Assembly (NCBI GenBank): GCA_035705295.1
Contig: DASSWG010000035.1
Span: forward strand, 1-16,799
Source: DASSWG01 sp035705295
Lineage (GTDB): Bacteria; Bacteroidota; Bacteroidia; Flavobacteriales; Flavobacteriaceae
Direction: 5' to 3'
DNA length: 16,799 bases
This document shows, in pieces, positions 1-7,635 of the stretch. Numbering within the stretch: the stretch's first letter is position 1; each line of letters starts with the position of its first letter. Both the position numbers and the translations under genes were made by a program. The notes below the pieces were generated by a model, which saw nothing but the letters and a program-made list of their open reading frames with translations, was not told the DNA's origin and made no database searches.

Positions 1-1
1 G

Positions 2-1870
2 ATCGCCGGAGTGAACCCTGCGTATAGCTTGCCCAATTCCTCGGAATTTAAGGAAGGCTTGAAAAAAGTGAAACTTTCCGTGGCGTTTTCGATGAAAGAA
101 GACGAAACCGCAAAATTGTGCAAATACATTGCTGCAACACCGCACTACCTCGAAAGTTGGGGCGATGTGCAGTTGACCAAAAGCCATTACAGTTTGATGC
201 AGCCCACCATTCGTCCGTTGTTCGATACACGGCAATTTCAGGATTGCATGCTGAAATGGAGCGGGAACGAAACTACGTATCACGAATATGTTCAAGGAAC
301 CTGGGCTTCCAGTTTAAACGGTTCTTCTTGGAACCAAGCCTTGCACGATGGAGTTTTCAAAGCTTCGCAACCCTCGGGAACTGCTGCTTTGGCAACTGGA
401 AATTCCATTTCCGGGATTAGTAGTGCTTCCACAGCGGCTCGAAACCTTTCAAAAGCTTCGACCAAAAAAGGAGAATTCGAATTGGTTCTGTACACCAAAA
501 CCGCACTGGGCGATGGCCAACAAGCCAACAACCCTTGGTTGCAAGAATTGCCCGACCCGATTACCCGGACCACTTGGGACAACTACGTCACCATGTCAAA
601 AGCCGACGCCGATGCGTTGGAACTTGAAAACCCGATTGTTTCCAATGGTGCGATGAACGGAAACTATGTGAATTTGAAATTGGGCAATGTCGAGTTGAAA
701 AAAGTTCCGGTGATCGTTCAGCCCGGACAAGCAAAAGGAGCTATTGGTTTGGCGCTCGGGTACGGCAAAAAAGAAAGCATTCAAAAAGAAATGCAAGTTG
801 GTGTGAACGCTTTCCCACTTTATAAAGATTTTAAATCTTTTCAAAGCGTAAGCGTTAAAAAGGCGGAAGGGGAACACGAATTTGCTTGCACGCAGTTGCA
901 AAGCACCTTGGCCGGAAGGGCCGACATTATCAAAGAAACCAGCTTGGAGGATTTCATTACCAAGCCGAAGGAAGAATGGAACGAAAAAGTGGTGGTGAGC
1001 TATAACCACAACGAAGTTCACGTTCAATCCGACAAAGCGGATATCTGGACCTCTTTTGACCGAAGCATTGGGCACCATTTCAATTTGTCCATTGACCTGA
1101 ATGCGTGTACCGGATGTGGAGCTTGCGTTATTGCTTGCCATTCCGAAAACAACGTACCGGTTGTTGGAAAAGAAGAAGTGCGTAAATTCCGCGATATGCA
1201 CTGGTTGCGCATCGACCGTTATTATTCTTCCGAAGATACTTTCCAAGAAGATTATGAAGCACTGGAAAAACTGGATCTTTTTGAAGGATTTGAAGGTGTG
1301 GAAACCCCTGATGAAAATCCACAAGTTGCGTTCCAGCCCGTAATGTGCCAGCATTGCAACCATGCACCTTGCGAAACGGTTTGTCCGGTGGCGGCTACTT
1401 CGCACGGGCGTCAAGGCCAAAACCAAATGATCTACAACCGATGTGTTGGAACCCGTTATTGTGCGAACAACTGTCCATACAAAGTGCGTCGTTTCAACTG
1501 GTTCCTGTACAGCCAAAACGACGAGTTCGATTATCATATGAACAACGATTTGGGCCGCATGGTGTTGAATCCCGATGTTACGGTTCGTTCCCGTGGGGTG
1601 ATGGAAAAATGTTCCATGTGCATGCAATTGACCCAACAAACTATTTTGACCGCTAAAACCGAAGGCAGGACCATTGAAGATGGCGAATTCTACACGGCTT
1701 GTTCAAGAGCTTGTGACAAAGGAGCCTTGGTGTTTGGTGATATCAATGACAAAGAAAGTGCTGTTCTGGAAAAGAAAAACAGCGATCGGATGTACCATTT
1801 GTTGGAAAGCACCGGAACCCAGCCCAATGTGATGTACCAAGTAAAAGTACGCAACACCACAGAAGCATAA
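2..1870 (+). CDS. actB: Alternative complex III subunit ActB, 3' part (molybdopterin-like plus Fe-S domains)
   Basis: This is the C-terminal 622 residues of ActB, the periplasmic subunit of alternative complex III that carries electrons from quinol towards cytochrome c. The frame is open to the window edge, so the GTG at 11 is not a start; the true start, probably with a Tat signal, lies upstream. The first ~340 residues resemble the cofactor-less molybdopterin-oxidoreductase-like domain. The rest is a four-cluster ferredoxin domain. Cysteine codons of the first set are at 1106, 1115, 1124 and 1136 (CTGCGAC then C). Further sets start at 1346 (CQHC), 1442 (CVGTRYC) and 1610 (CSMC), with closing cysteines at 1700 and 1712. 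The CVGTRYC set has Thr where related proteins have Cys, which fits the one [3Fe-4S] cluster known for ActB. actC follows after 34 nt. The family assignment is secure. Confidence 0.95.
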   Translation: MAGVNPAYSLPNSSEFKEGLKKVKLSVAFSMKEDETAKLCKYIAATPHYLESWGDVQLTKSHYSLMQPTIRPLFDTRQFQDCMLKWSGNETTYHEYVQGTWASSLNGSSWNQALHDGVFKASQPSGTAALATGNSISGISSASTAARNLSKASTKKGEFELVLYTKTALGDGQQANNPWLQELPDPITRTTWDNYVTMSKADADALELENPIVSNGAMNGNYVNLKLGNVELKKVPVIVQPGQAKGAIGLALGYGKKESIQKEMQVGVNAFPLYKDFKSFQSVSVKKAEGEHEFACTQLQSTLAGRADIIKETSLEDFITKPKEEWNEKVVVSYNHNEVHVQSDKADIWTSFDRSIGHHFNLSIDLNACTGCGACVIACHSENNVPVVGKEEVRKFRDMHWLRIDRYYSSEDTFQEDYEALEKLDLFEGFEGVETPDENPQVAFQPVMCQHCNHAPCETVCPVAATSHGRQGQNQMIYNRCVGTRYCANNCPYKVRRFNWFLYSQNDEFDYHMNNDLGRMVLNPDVTVRSRGVMEKCSMCMQLTQQTILTAKTEGRTIEDGEFYTACSRACDKGALVFGDINDKESAVLEKKNSDRMYHLLESTGTQPNVMYQVKVRNTTEA

Positions 1871-1904
1871 AAATTTATATCAAGAATCAATTTATTATAA
1901 AAAT

Positions 1905-3716
1905 ATGTCGTCGCACTACGAAGCACCTATAAGAGAGCCGTTAGTTATCGGGAACAAGTCATATCATGACATTAGCGTTGATATAAGCGCTCCGGTTCTG
2001 GGAAAAGCCAACAAATCCTGGTGGATTGTTTTTAGCATTGCCTTGGTCGCCTTTTTATGGGGCGTGGGTTGTATAATTTATACCATTTCCACCGGAATCG
2101 GCGTTTGGGGATTGAACAAGACCATTGGTTGGGCTTGGGACATCACTAACTTTGTTTGGTGGGTGGGTATTGGTCATGCCGGAACTTTGATTTCAGCGGT
2201 TTTGTTGCTTTTCCGCCAAAAATGGAGAATGGCCGTCAACCGGTCCGCGGAAGCAATGACGATTTTTGCGGTGGTACAAGCAGGACTTTTCCCGATCATC
2301 CACATGGGGCGTCCATGGTTGGCCTATTGGGTATTGCCCATTCCCAACCAATTCGGTTCGTTGTGGGTGAACTTTAACTCGCCTTTGCTGTGGGACGTTT
2401 TTGCGATTTCCACTTATCTATCCATTTCTTTGGTATTTTGGTGGACCGGTTTGTTGCCCGATTTTGCGATGATCCGCGATCGTGCGAACACTCCTTTTAA
2501 ACAGAAGATATACAGTATATTAAGTTTCGGATGGAGCGGCCGTGCGAAAGATTGGCAACGTTTTGAAGAAGTTTCGCTCGTGTTGGCCGGTTTGGCGACT
2601 CCTTTGGTACTTTCGGTGCATACCACGGTATCATTTGACTTTGCCACCTCGGTCGTTCCCGGATGGCACAGTACCATTTACCCGCCCTATTTCGTGGCCG
2701 GGGCTATTTTTTCCGGTTTTGCGATGGTGCAAACCTTGTTGATTATTATGCGAAAGGTGCTAAATTTGGAAGAATACATCACCGTGCTGCACATCGAATA
2801 TATGAACAAAGTGATTTTGTTGACCGGTGGAATTGTGAGCGTCGCCTACATTACCGAATATTTCATAGGTTGGTACACCGGGAGCAATTATGAAAACTAC
2901 ACCTATCTTTCTTATGGAGCTGCAACAGGGCCATATTGGTGGGCGTTTTGGGCCTTGATCACTTGTAATTTTATTGTGCCGCTTTCCCTTTGGGTGAAAA
3001 AATTGAGAAGGAATATTATGTGGACCTTCTTTGTGGCGTTGATCATCAATATCGGGATGTGGTTCGAACGTTTTGACATTATTGTGATCAACTTGAGCAA
3101 AGGAAAAATCCCATCCTCTTGGGCGTTGTTCTCGCCAACTTTTGTCGATATTGGAATATTTATGGGAACCATCGGGTTTTTCTTTGTGCTGTTTTTGTTG
3201 TACGCACAAAACTTCCCGGTAATTGCCCAAGCCGAGGTAAAAACCATATTGAAATCCTCCGGAGAAAGGTATAAACAATTGAGGGCAAAACACGGAGATG
3301 ACACTTCCCATATCCAAGTGGATCTGGATCCAACCTCAGGAAGCCCTTCCGCCAATAAAGAAGGAACTTATTTTACTTCCAAGAAAGAAGAAATTGAAGA
3401 TGAAGATCATGAACCAACGGTCAGTGCCGATGGATTGACGCATTCCGAAATCGAAAAAGACGAAATCGATTCCATGCTGGAGCGCATTGGGACTTTTGAC
3501 CCCGATATCCAACAACCCGATGATTTGAAAAAAATCAACGGTGTTGGTCCTGTATTGGAACAAAAATTACATCAATTGGGCGTTTACACTTTCGACCAAA
3601 TTAGTCGAATGACCGACCAAGATTATGAGGTCATCGACACTGTGATCGATGCTTTCGACGGCAGGGCAAAACGCGACGATTGGGCAGGTCAGGCAAAAAA
3701 ACTTAAAAACAATTAG
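1905..3716 (+). CDS. actC: Alternative complex III subunit ActC (NrfD/PsrC family) with C-terminal helix-hairpin-helix-like extension
   Basis: This is the 603-residue polytopic quinol-oxidising subunit of alternative complex III. From about residue 38 to 440 it shows repeated hydrophobic segments rich in Trp and the NrfD-type pattern (for example FVWWVGIGHAGTLISA and HMGRPWLAYW), as expected for a membrane anchor that binds menaquinol next to ActB. After the last membrane helix (ending near residue 440) comes an acidic, low-complexity linker (about 455-538). Residues 539-603 then form a helix-hairpin-helix-like domain (LKKINGVGPVLEQKL, ending DDWAGQAKKL). As I recall them, plain ActC homologues stop near the end of the membrane part, so the extension is unusual. 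The ATG at 1905 is the first in-frame start after actB. actD begins one base after this stop codon, so translation is probably coupled. The core function is secure; the role of the tail is unknown. Confidence 0.94.
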   Translation: MSSHYEAPIREPLVIGNKSYHDISVDISAPVLGKANKSWWIVFSIALVAFLWGVGCIIYTISTGIGVWGLNKTIGWAWDITNFVWWVGIGHAGTLISAVLLLFRQKWRMAVNRSAEAMTIFAVVQAGLFPIIHMGRPWLAYWVLPIPNQFGSLWVNFNSPLLWDVFAISTYLSISLVFWWTGLLPDFAMIRDRANTPFKQKIYSILSFGWSGRAKDWQRFEEVSLVLAGLATPLVLSVHTTVSFDFATSVVPGWHSTIYPPYFVAGAIFSGFAMVQTLLIIMRKVLNLEEYITVLHIEYMNKVILLTGGIVSVAYITEYFIGWYTGSNYENYTYLSYGAATGPYWWAFWALITCNFIVPLSLWVKKLRRNIMWTFFVALIINIGMWFERFDIIVINLSKGKIPSSWALFSPTFVDIGIFMGTIGFFFVLFLLYAQNFPVIAQAEVKTILKSSGERYKQLRAKHGDDTSHIQVDLDPTSGSPSANKEGTYFTSKKEEIEDEDHEPTVSADGLTHSEIEKDEIDSMLERIGTFDPDIQQPDDLKKINGVGPVLEQKLHQLGVYTFDQISRMTDQDYEVIDTVIDAFDGRAKRDDWAGQAKKLKNN

Positions 3717-3717
3717 T

Positions 3718-4239
3718 ATGGCAACAAAAGTGATACACGCGCTCTATCCAGATGACGATTTGCTGATGCAAGCCGTAAAACAGACCCGCGAGGCAAATTA
3801 TACCATTTCCGAAGTATATACGCCCTTTCCGGTGCACGGGTTGGACAAAGCTTTGGGACTTGCGCCCACCCGAATTGCCATTACCTCGTTTTTGTACGGA
3901 TTGGTAGGTTGTAGTTTTGCCGTTTGGATGATGAACTATATGATGATTCAAGACTGGCCTCAAAATATCGGAGGGAAACCCAGTTTTAGCTTTATTCAAA
4001 ACTTGCCGTCGTTTGTTGTGATCATGTTCGAATTGACGGTGTTTTTTGCGGGCCATTTAATGGTGATCACCTTTTATATGCGCAGCAAAATATGGCCGTT
4101 CCGAAAAGCCGAAAACCCGGATATCCGAACCACCGACGATCATTTTTTGGTGGAAGTTGAAGTGGCAAACCATGACACCGACCAATTGACCAAATTTTTG
4201 TACGATACCGGGGCATCCGAAATAAAATTAATCGAATAA
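3718..4239 (+). CDS. actD: Alternative complex III subunit ActD (DUF3341 family)
   Basis: This is a 173-residue membrane subunit of alternative complex III, of the DUF3341 family. An N-terminal soluble stretch (VIHALYPDDDLLMQAVKQ) is followed by two membrane helices at about residues 57-75 and 97-122, then a C-terminal soluble domain (DDHFLVEVEVANHD...TGASEIKLIE). The soluble parts are thought to face the cytoplasm. I chose the ATG at 3718, one base after the actC stop. It begins MATKVIHALYPDDD, as the family does, whereas a start at 3649 would lie inside actC and add an unrelated peptide. The small gap to actC and 12 nt to actE place it firmly in the operon. Confidence 0.93.
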   Translation: MATKVIHALYPDDDLLMQAVKQTREANYTISEVYTPFPVHGLDKALGLAPTRIAITSFLYGLVGCSFAVWMMNYMMIQDWPQNIGGKPSFSFIQNLPSFVVIMFELTVFFAGHLMVITFYMRSKIWPFRKAENPDIRTTDDHFLVEVEVANHDTDQLTKFLYDTGASEIKLIE

Positions 4240-4251
4240 CGCAACAACACG

Positions 4252-4956
4252 ATGAAAAGTTTACTATACAAATCCTCACTGTTCTTGTTGGTTTTTAGTG
4301 CGGTTTCTTGTTTCAGCACCGACGATAGGAATTACCAATATTTCCCGAACATGTATTTTTCCGAAGCCTATGAAGCCTATGGAAATTATGAGGTGTTTCA
4401 ACACGGTCAATCGGCAAAACTTCCGGTGGAAGGAACCATTCCGCGTGGATGGATGCCTTTTGAATATGAAAACACCAATGAAGATTACCTTGCCGCAAAA
4501 GCAAATTTGAAAAATCCGTTGCCCTACACCGAAGAAAATGTGGCCGCCGGGCAAGAATTGTTCACCATTTATTGCGCCGTGTGCCATGGCGATAAAGGTG
4601 ATGGAAAAGGTATTTTGGCAGAACGTGAAAAAATTCTGGGGATTCCCGCCTATAACGCCCCGGGAAGGAACATTACCATGGGAAGCACCTATTATGTGAT
4701 GTATTATGGACTCAACACCATGGGATCATACGCATCGCAAACGACCGCGAAAGAACGCTGGCAAATCGCCCACTATGTGATGGATTTGAAACGTGCATTG
4801 AACGGTGCGCCCAAAAAGGAATTCGAAAAGGTTTCGGAAAACGCTGAAAAACAAAACGAGAACTTGGTTCCTGCGGTCAATGCGGAATCGACCATAGTAA
4901 CCGAAACAGCTCCCGAAAAAGAAGAAATGTCGGTTGAAACTGATAGCATAAAATAA
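4252..4956 (+). CDS. actE: Alternative complex III subunit ActE, mono-haem cytochrome c lipoprotein
   Basis: This 234-residue lipoprotein cytochrome c carries electrons in alternative complex III. It starts with a lipoprotein signal (SAVSC, lipidated Cys20). The haem c motif is CAVCH at residues 108-112, and a likely axial ligand is Met157 in GLNTMGSYAS; Met143 is the alternative. Upstream of the haem, the segment GTIPRGWMPFEYENT is typical of ActE. After the cytochrome fold, which ends near ALNGAPKKEF, there is a ~40-residue acidic tail rich in Glu, Ala and Thr that ends VETDSIK. Such a tail is not needed for haem binding and may be a flexible periplasmic arm. It sits between actD (12 nt) and actF (30 nt). 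Confidence 0.94.
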   Translation: MKSLLYKSSLFLLVFSAVSCFSTDDRNYQYFPNMYFSEAYEAYGNYEVFQHGQSAKLPVEGTIPRGWMPFEYENTNEDYLAAKANLKNPLPYTEENVAAGQELFTIYCAVCHGDKGDGKGILAEREKILGIPAYNAPGRNITMGSTYYVMYYGLNTMGSYASQTTAKERWQIAHYVMDLKRALNGAPKKEFEKVSENAEKQNENLVPAVNAESTIVTETAPEKEEMSVETDSIK

Positions 4957-4986
4957 GAATAACAGTATTTTTTAGATAGTATAACT

Positions 4987-6393
4987 ATGTACACGATATC
5001 CAGTAAATTAAAAATAGGTTCCATCATTCTTATGGTTGTTGGTTTGTTGGGATTGACCTATGCATTCTTGACCGTTCCATCAAATGTTGGCGAGGTAAAA
5101 GAAATCATGGCCTCCCAAAATGAACACGGTGGAGGGCACGCCACTTCGCAAACCCATGAAGTTTCGGAAGGGCATAGCGAGAAACACAAACCCAGCCTAA
5201 TTGACAAAGCACAAGGAAAACCTGGATTTACGGAAGGGGTCGAAAAAGAAATGCACGTTGGCGAACATGCCGAGGAAGGGAATCATGACCAAAAACATTT
5301 AGAGCATGTGTTGCATCAATTGCAAACCAGACCATGGTCGGCAACTTTTGTCGCGGCGTTCTTTTTCTTTATGATCGCCTTGGGCGCATTGGTTTTCTAT
5401 GCCATTCAATATGCATCGCAATCGGGGTGGTCGCCGGTTTTGTACCGGGTTATGGAAGGTATCACCTCCTATTTGCTGCCGGGAACCATCATTGTGTTTT
5501 TGATCGTTATTTTTGCCGGCACGCACTTTTACCTTTGGCAAGACGAAGCGGTGGTCGCACATGATGAAATATTACAAGTGAAATCCGCTTATTTGAACTT
5601 TCCATTCTTTTTGATCAGGGTCATCATTTATTTGACAGGTTGGAACTTGTACCGCTATTTCTCCAGAAGAAATTCGTTGCGTCAAGCAGAAGCGACCGCT
5701 GGCGACTACACGCATTACAAAAAGAACTTTAAAATTTCCGTTTATTTCTTAATATTTTTCATTGTTACCGAATCCTTGATGGCGTGGGACTTCTTTATGT
5801 CGATGACCCCGCACTGGTTCAGCACCTTGTTCGCTTGGTATGTTTTTGCGAGCATTTTCGTTTCGGCGATCACCGTAATTGCCTTGGTGGTCATTTTCTT
5901 GAAACGTGCTGGATATTTGGCTTTTGTGAACGATAGCCATTTGCACGATTTGGCGAAGTATATTTTCGCTTTCAGTATTTTTTGGACCTACCTTTGGTTC
6001 GCCCAATTTATGCTGATTTGGTACGCGAACATTCCCGAAGAAGTCACCTATTTCGTGATTCGAATTCAAGAATACAACCTGTTGTTCTTTGGAATGTTGG
6101 TGCTCAATTTTGTGTTTCCCGTGTTGATGTTGATGAACAGCGACTACAAAAGGGTGCCATGGTTTGTTATTATGACCGGTGTTGCTGTTTTGGTCGGCCA
6201 TTACATCGATATTTTCCTATTGGTAATGCCACCAACCGTTGGCCCCAATTGGTATTTCGGAATACCCGAAATCGCGGCGATCTGCTTTTTCTTGGGCTTG
6301 TTTATCTTTGTCGTTGCAAGAGGCCTTGCAAAAGTGCCGTTGCATCCCAAAGGCGATCCTTTTATTAAAGAAAGTGAAAATTACCATTATTAA
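4987..6393 (+). CDS. actF: Alternative complex III subunit ActF (second NrfD-like membrane subunit)
   Basis: This 468-residue polytopic membrane protein is the ActC-related second integral subunit of alternative complex III. An N-terminal helix (residues 9-28) is followed by a long hydrophilic, His-rich segment (about residues 34-115, with HGGGHATSQTHEVSEGHSEKH). About nine hydrophobic helices then run from residue 118 to 450, with recognisable ActF stretches such as MAWDFFMSMTPHWFSTLFAW and FAQFMLIWYANIPEE. The family is often annotated as a quinone-binding subunit 2 of quinol:cytochrome c oxidoreductase. The His-rich loop probably lies outside the membrane; whether it binds metal is unknown. 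coxB follows after 31 nt, which suggests the complex and its oxidase are made together. Confidence 0.93.
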   Translation: MYTISSKLKIGSIILMVVGLLGLTYAFLTVPSNVGEVKEIMASQNEHGGGHATSQTHEVSEGHSEKHKPSLIDKAQGKPGFTEGVEKEMHVGEHAEEGNHDQKHLEHVLHQLQTRPWSATFVAAFFFFMIALGALVFYAIQYASQSGWSPVLYRVMEGITSYLLPGTIIVFLIVIFAGTHFYLWQDEAVVAHDEILQVKSAYLNFPFFLIRVIIYLTGWNLYRYFSRRNSLRQAEATAGDYTHYKKNFKISVYFLIFFIVTESLMAWDFFMSMTPHWFSTLFAWYVFASIFVSAITVIALVVIFLKRAGYLAFVNDSHLHDLAKYIFAFSIFWTYLWFAQFMLIWYANIPEEVTYFVIRIQEYNLLFFGMLVLNFVFPVLMLMNSDYKRVPWFVIMTGVAVLVGHYIDIFLLVMPPTVGPNWYFGIPEIAAICFFLGLFIFVVARGLAKVPLHPKGDPFIKESENYHY

Positions 6394-6424
6394 TTGATAT
6401 AGAAATTAAAGAAGAAATCATACA

Positions 6425-7618
6425 ATGACTGCATTTTTAATTATCATAGTTGTAGCGCTTTTGGGGATCACCGTTTGGCAAATGTCAAAAATTTACAAAT
6501 TGTCGCAACCGGTTTCCGTCGAAGGTTCTTCGCAAGTCGCGACCGATACCGACAACCGCAAACAAGGCTATTTGATGCTCGGTTTCTTGGTTTTAATGAA
6601 CCTCAGCATGCTGTATTGCTTTTGGAATTACAGCGAATATTATTTGCCCGAAGCAGCGTCGGCTCACGGGTCGCAGTACGACACCTTGATGTTCGTTTCC
6701 ATCGGAATTATTATGTTCGTACAAATAATCACCCAATTTTTGTTGCATTGGTTCGCCTATAAATATAGAGGTGAAAAAGGAAAAAAAGCCTTGTTCTATG
6801 CCGATAACGACAAATTGGAATTTATTTGGACCATTATTCCCGTTATCGTATTGGCCGGATTGATCATTTACGGATTGTTCACTTGGTCTGCAATTATGAA
6901 CGTTGAAGAAACCGAAGACACCTTGATCGTCGAGCTTTATGCCAAACAATTTAGTTGGACCGCCCGTTATTTCGGGGAAGATGGCGTGCTTGGAAAAGCA
7001 AACGTTCGATTTATCGAAGGCAAAAATGTTTTGGGCGTGGATCAAAGCGATCCTTACGCTGCCGATGATGTGGTCGCCACAGAGCTTCACCTTCCTGTTG
7101 GGCGCCCGGTTATTTTTAAACTTCGCTCGCAAGATGTTTTACATTCCGCTTATATGCCGTTTTTCAGGGCACAAATGAACGTGGTTCCGGGAATGATCAC
7201 CCAGTTTGGGTTCACCCCGACCATTACCACTGAAGAGATGCGAAAGAACGAAGAAATGGTCGAAGACATTCGTGAAATCAACGAAATTAGAAGGCAAAAA
7301 AGCAAAGCACTTGTTGCCGAAGGCGATTTGCCGTTAGAGCCCTACGAATTTGATTATTTTCTTCTCTGTAATAAAATTTGTGGAACCTCGCACTACAACA
7401 TGCAAATGAAAATTGTGGTCGAAAGCGAAGAAGATTACAAAAAGTGGATGGCGGAGCAAAAAACAGTTGCACAAAACCTGCAACCGGAAGAAAAAGCAAC
7501 TTCAACTTCTGCCGAAAAAGGTTCCGCCGATGAAGCTTCGACCATGAAAACCGAAAAAATGGTGGAAACAGGAATTGAAATTCCTTCCACTACCAACGAT
7601 TCAATCAAAAAAAATTAG
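6425..7618 (+). CDS. coxB: Cytochrome c oxidase subunit II (CuA)
   Basis: This is the 397-residue CuA subunit that accepts electrons from the Act complex or cytochrome c. It has an extra N-terminal hydrophobic helix (residues 2-18), then the two usual membrane helices (about 47-67 and 88-110, with a third stretch at 138-160). The periplasmic cupredoxin domain carries the CuA ligands: His240 (DVLHSAYMPFF) and the set CNKICGTSHYNM with Cys315, Cys319, His323 and Met326. The distance from His240 to Cys315 is about 75 residues, roughly double the classical one, because a charged insert (EEMRKNEEMVEDIREINEIR) lies between. A ~50-residue acidic tail follows the domain. All CuA ligands are present, so the enzyme should be active. 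ctaD starts 17 nt downstream. Confidence 0.95.
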   Translation: MTAFLIIIVVALLGITVWQMSKIYKLSQPVSVEGSSQVATDTDNRKQGYLMLGFLVLMNLSMLYCFWNYSEYYLPEAASAHGSQYDTLMFVSIGIIMFVQIITQFLLHWFAYKYRGEKGKKALFYADNDKLEFIWTIIPVIVLAGLIIYGLFTWSAIMNVEETEDTLIVELYAKQFSWTARYFGEDGVLGKANVRFIEGKNVLGVDQSDPYAADDVVATELHLPVGRPVIFKLRSQDVLHSAYMPFFRAQMNVVPGMITQFGFTPTITTEEMRKNEEMVEDIREINEIRRQKSKALVAEGDLPLEPYEFDYFLLCNKICGTSHYNMQMKIVVESEEDYKKWMAEQKTVAQNLQPEEKATSTSAEKGSADEASTMKTEKMVETGIEIPSTTNDSIKKN

Positions 7619-7635
7619 TAAAGCGTTAGATACCT

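Noticed and set aside
11..13. GTG at position 11 as start of actB
   Set aside because: The frame is open to the window edge and the protein begins in the middle of the molybdopterin-like domain, so the gene starts upstream.
596..1639. 347-codon open frame on the minus strand
   Set aside because: It lies wholly inside actB, opposite the Fe-S cluster motifs, and its product shows no family pattern; it is a by-product of actB codon use.
2760..3355. Two overlapping minus-strand frames of 185 and 147 codons
   Set aside because: Both are antisense to the actC membrane region, overlap each other and resemble no family.
3649..3717. Upstream start of actD overlapping actC
   Set aside because: The added peptide does not look like ActD, and the ATG at 3718 directly after the actC stop gives the family N-terminus.
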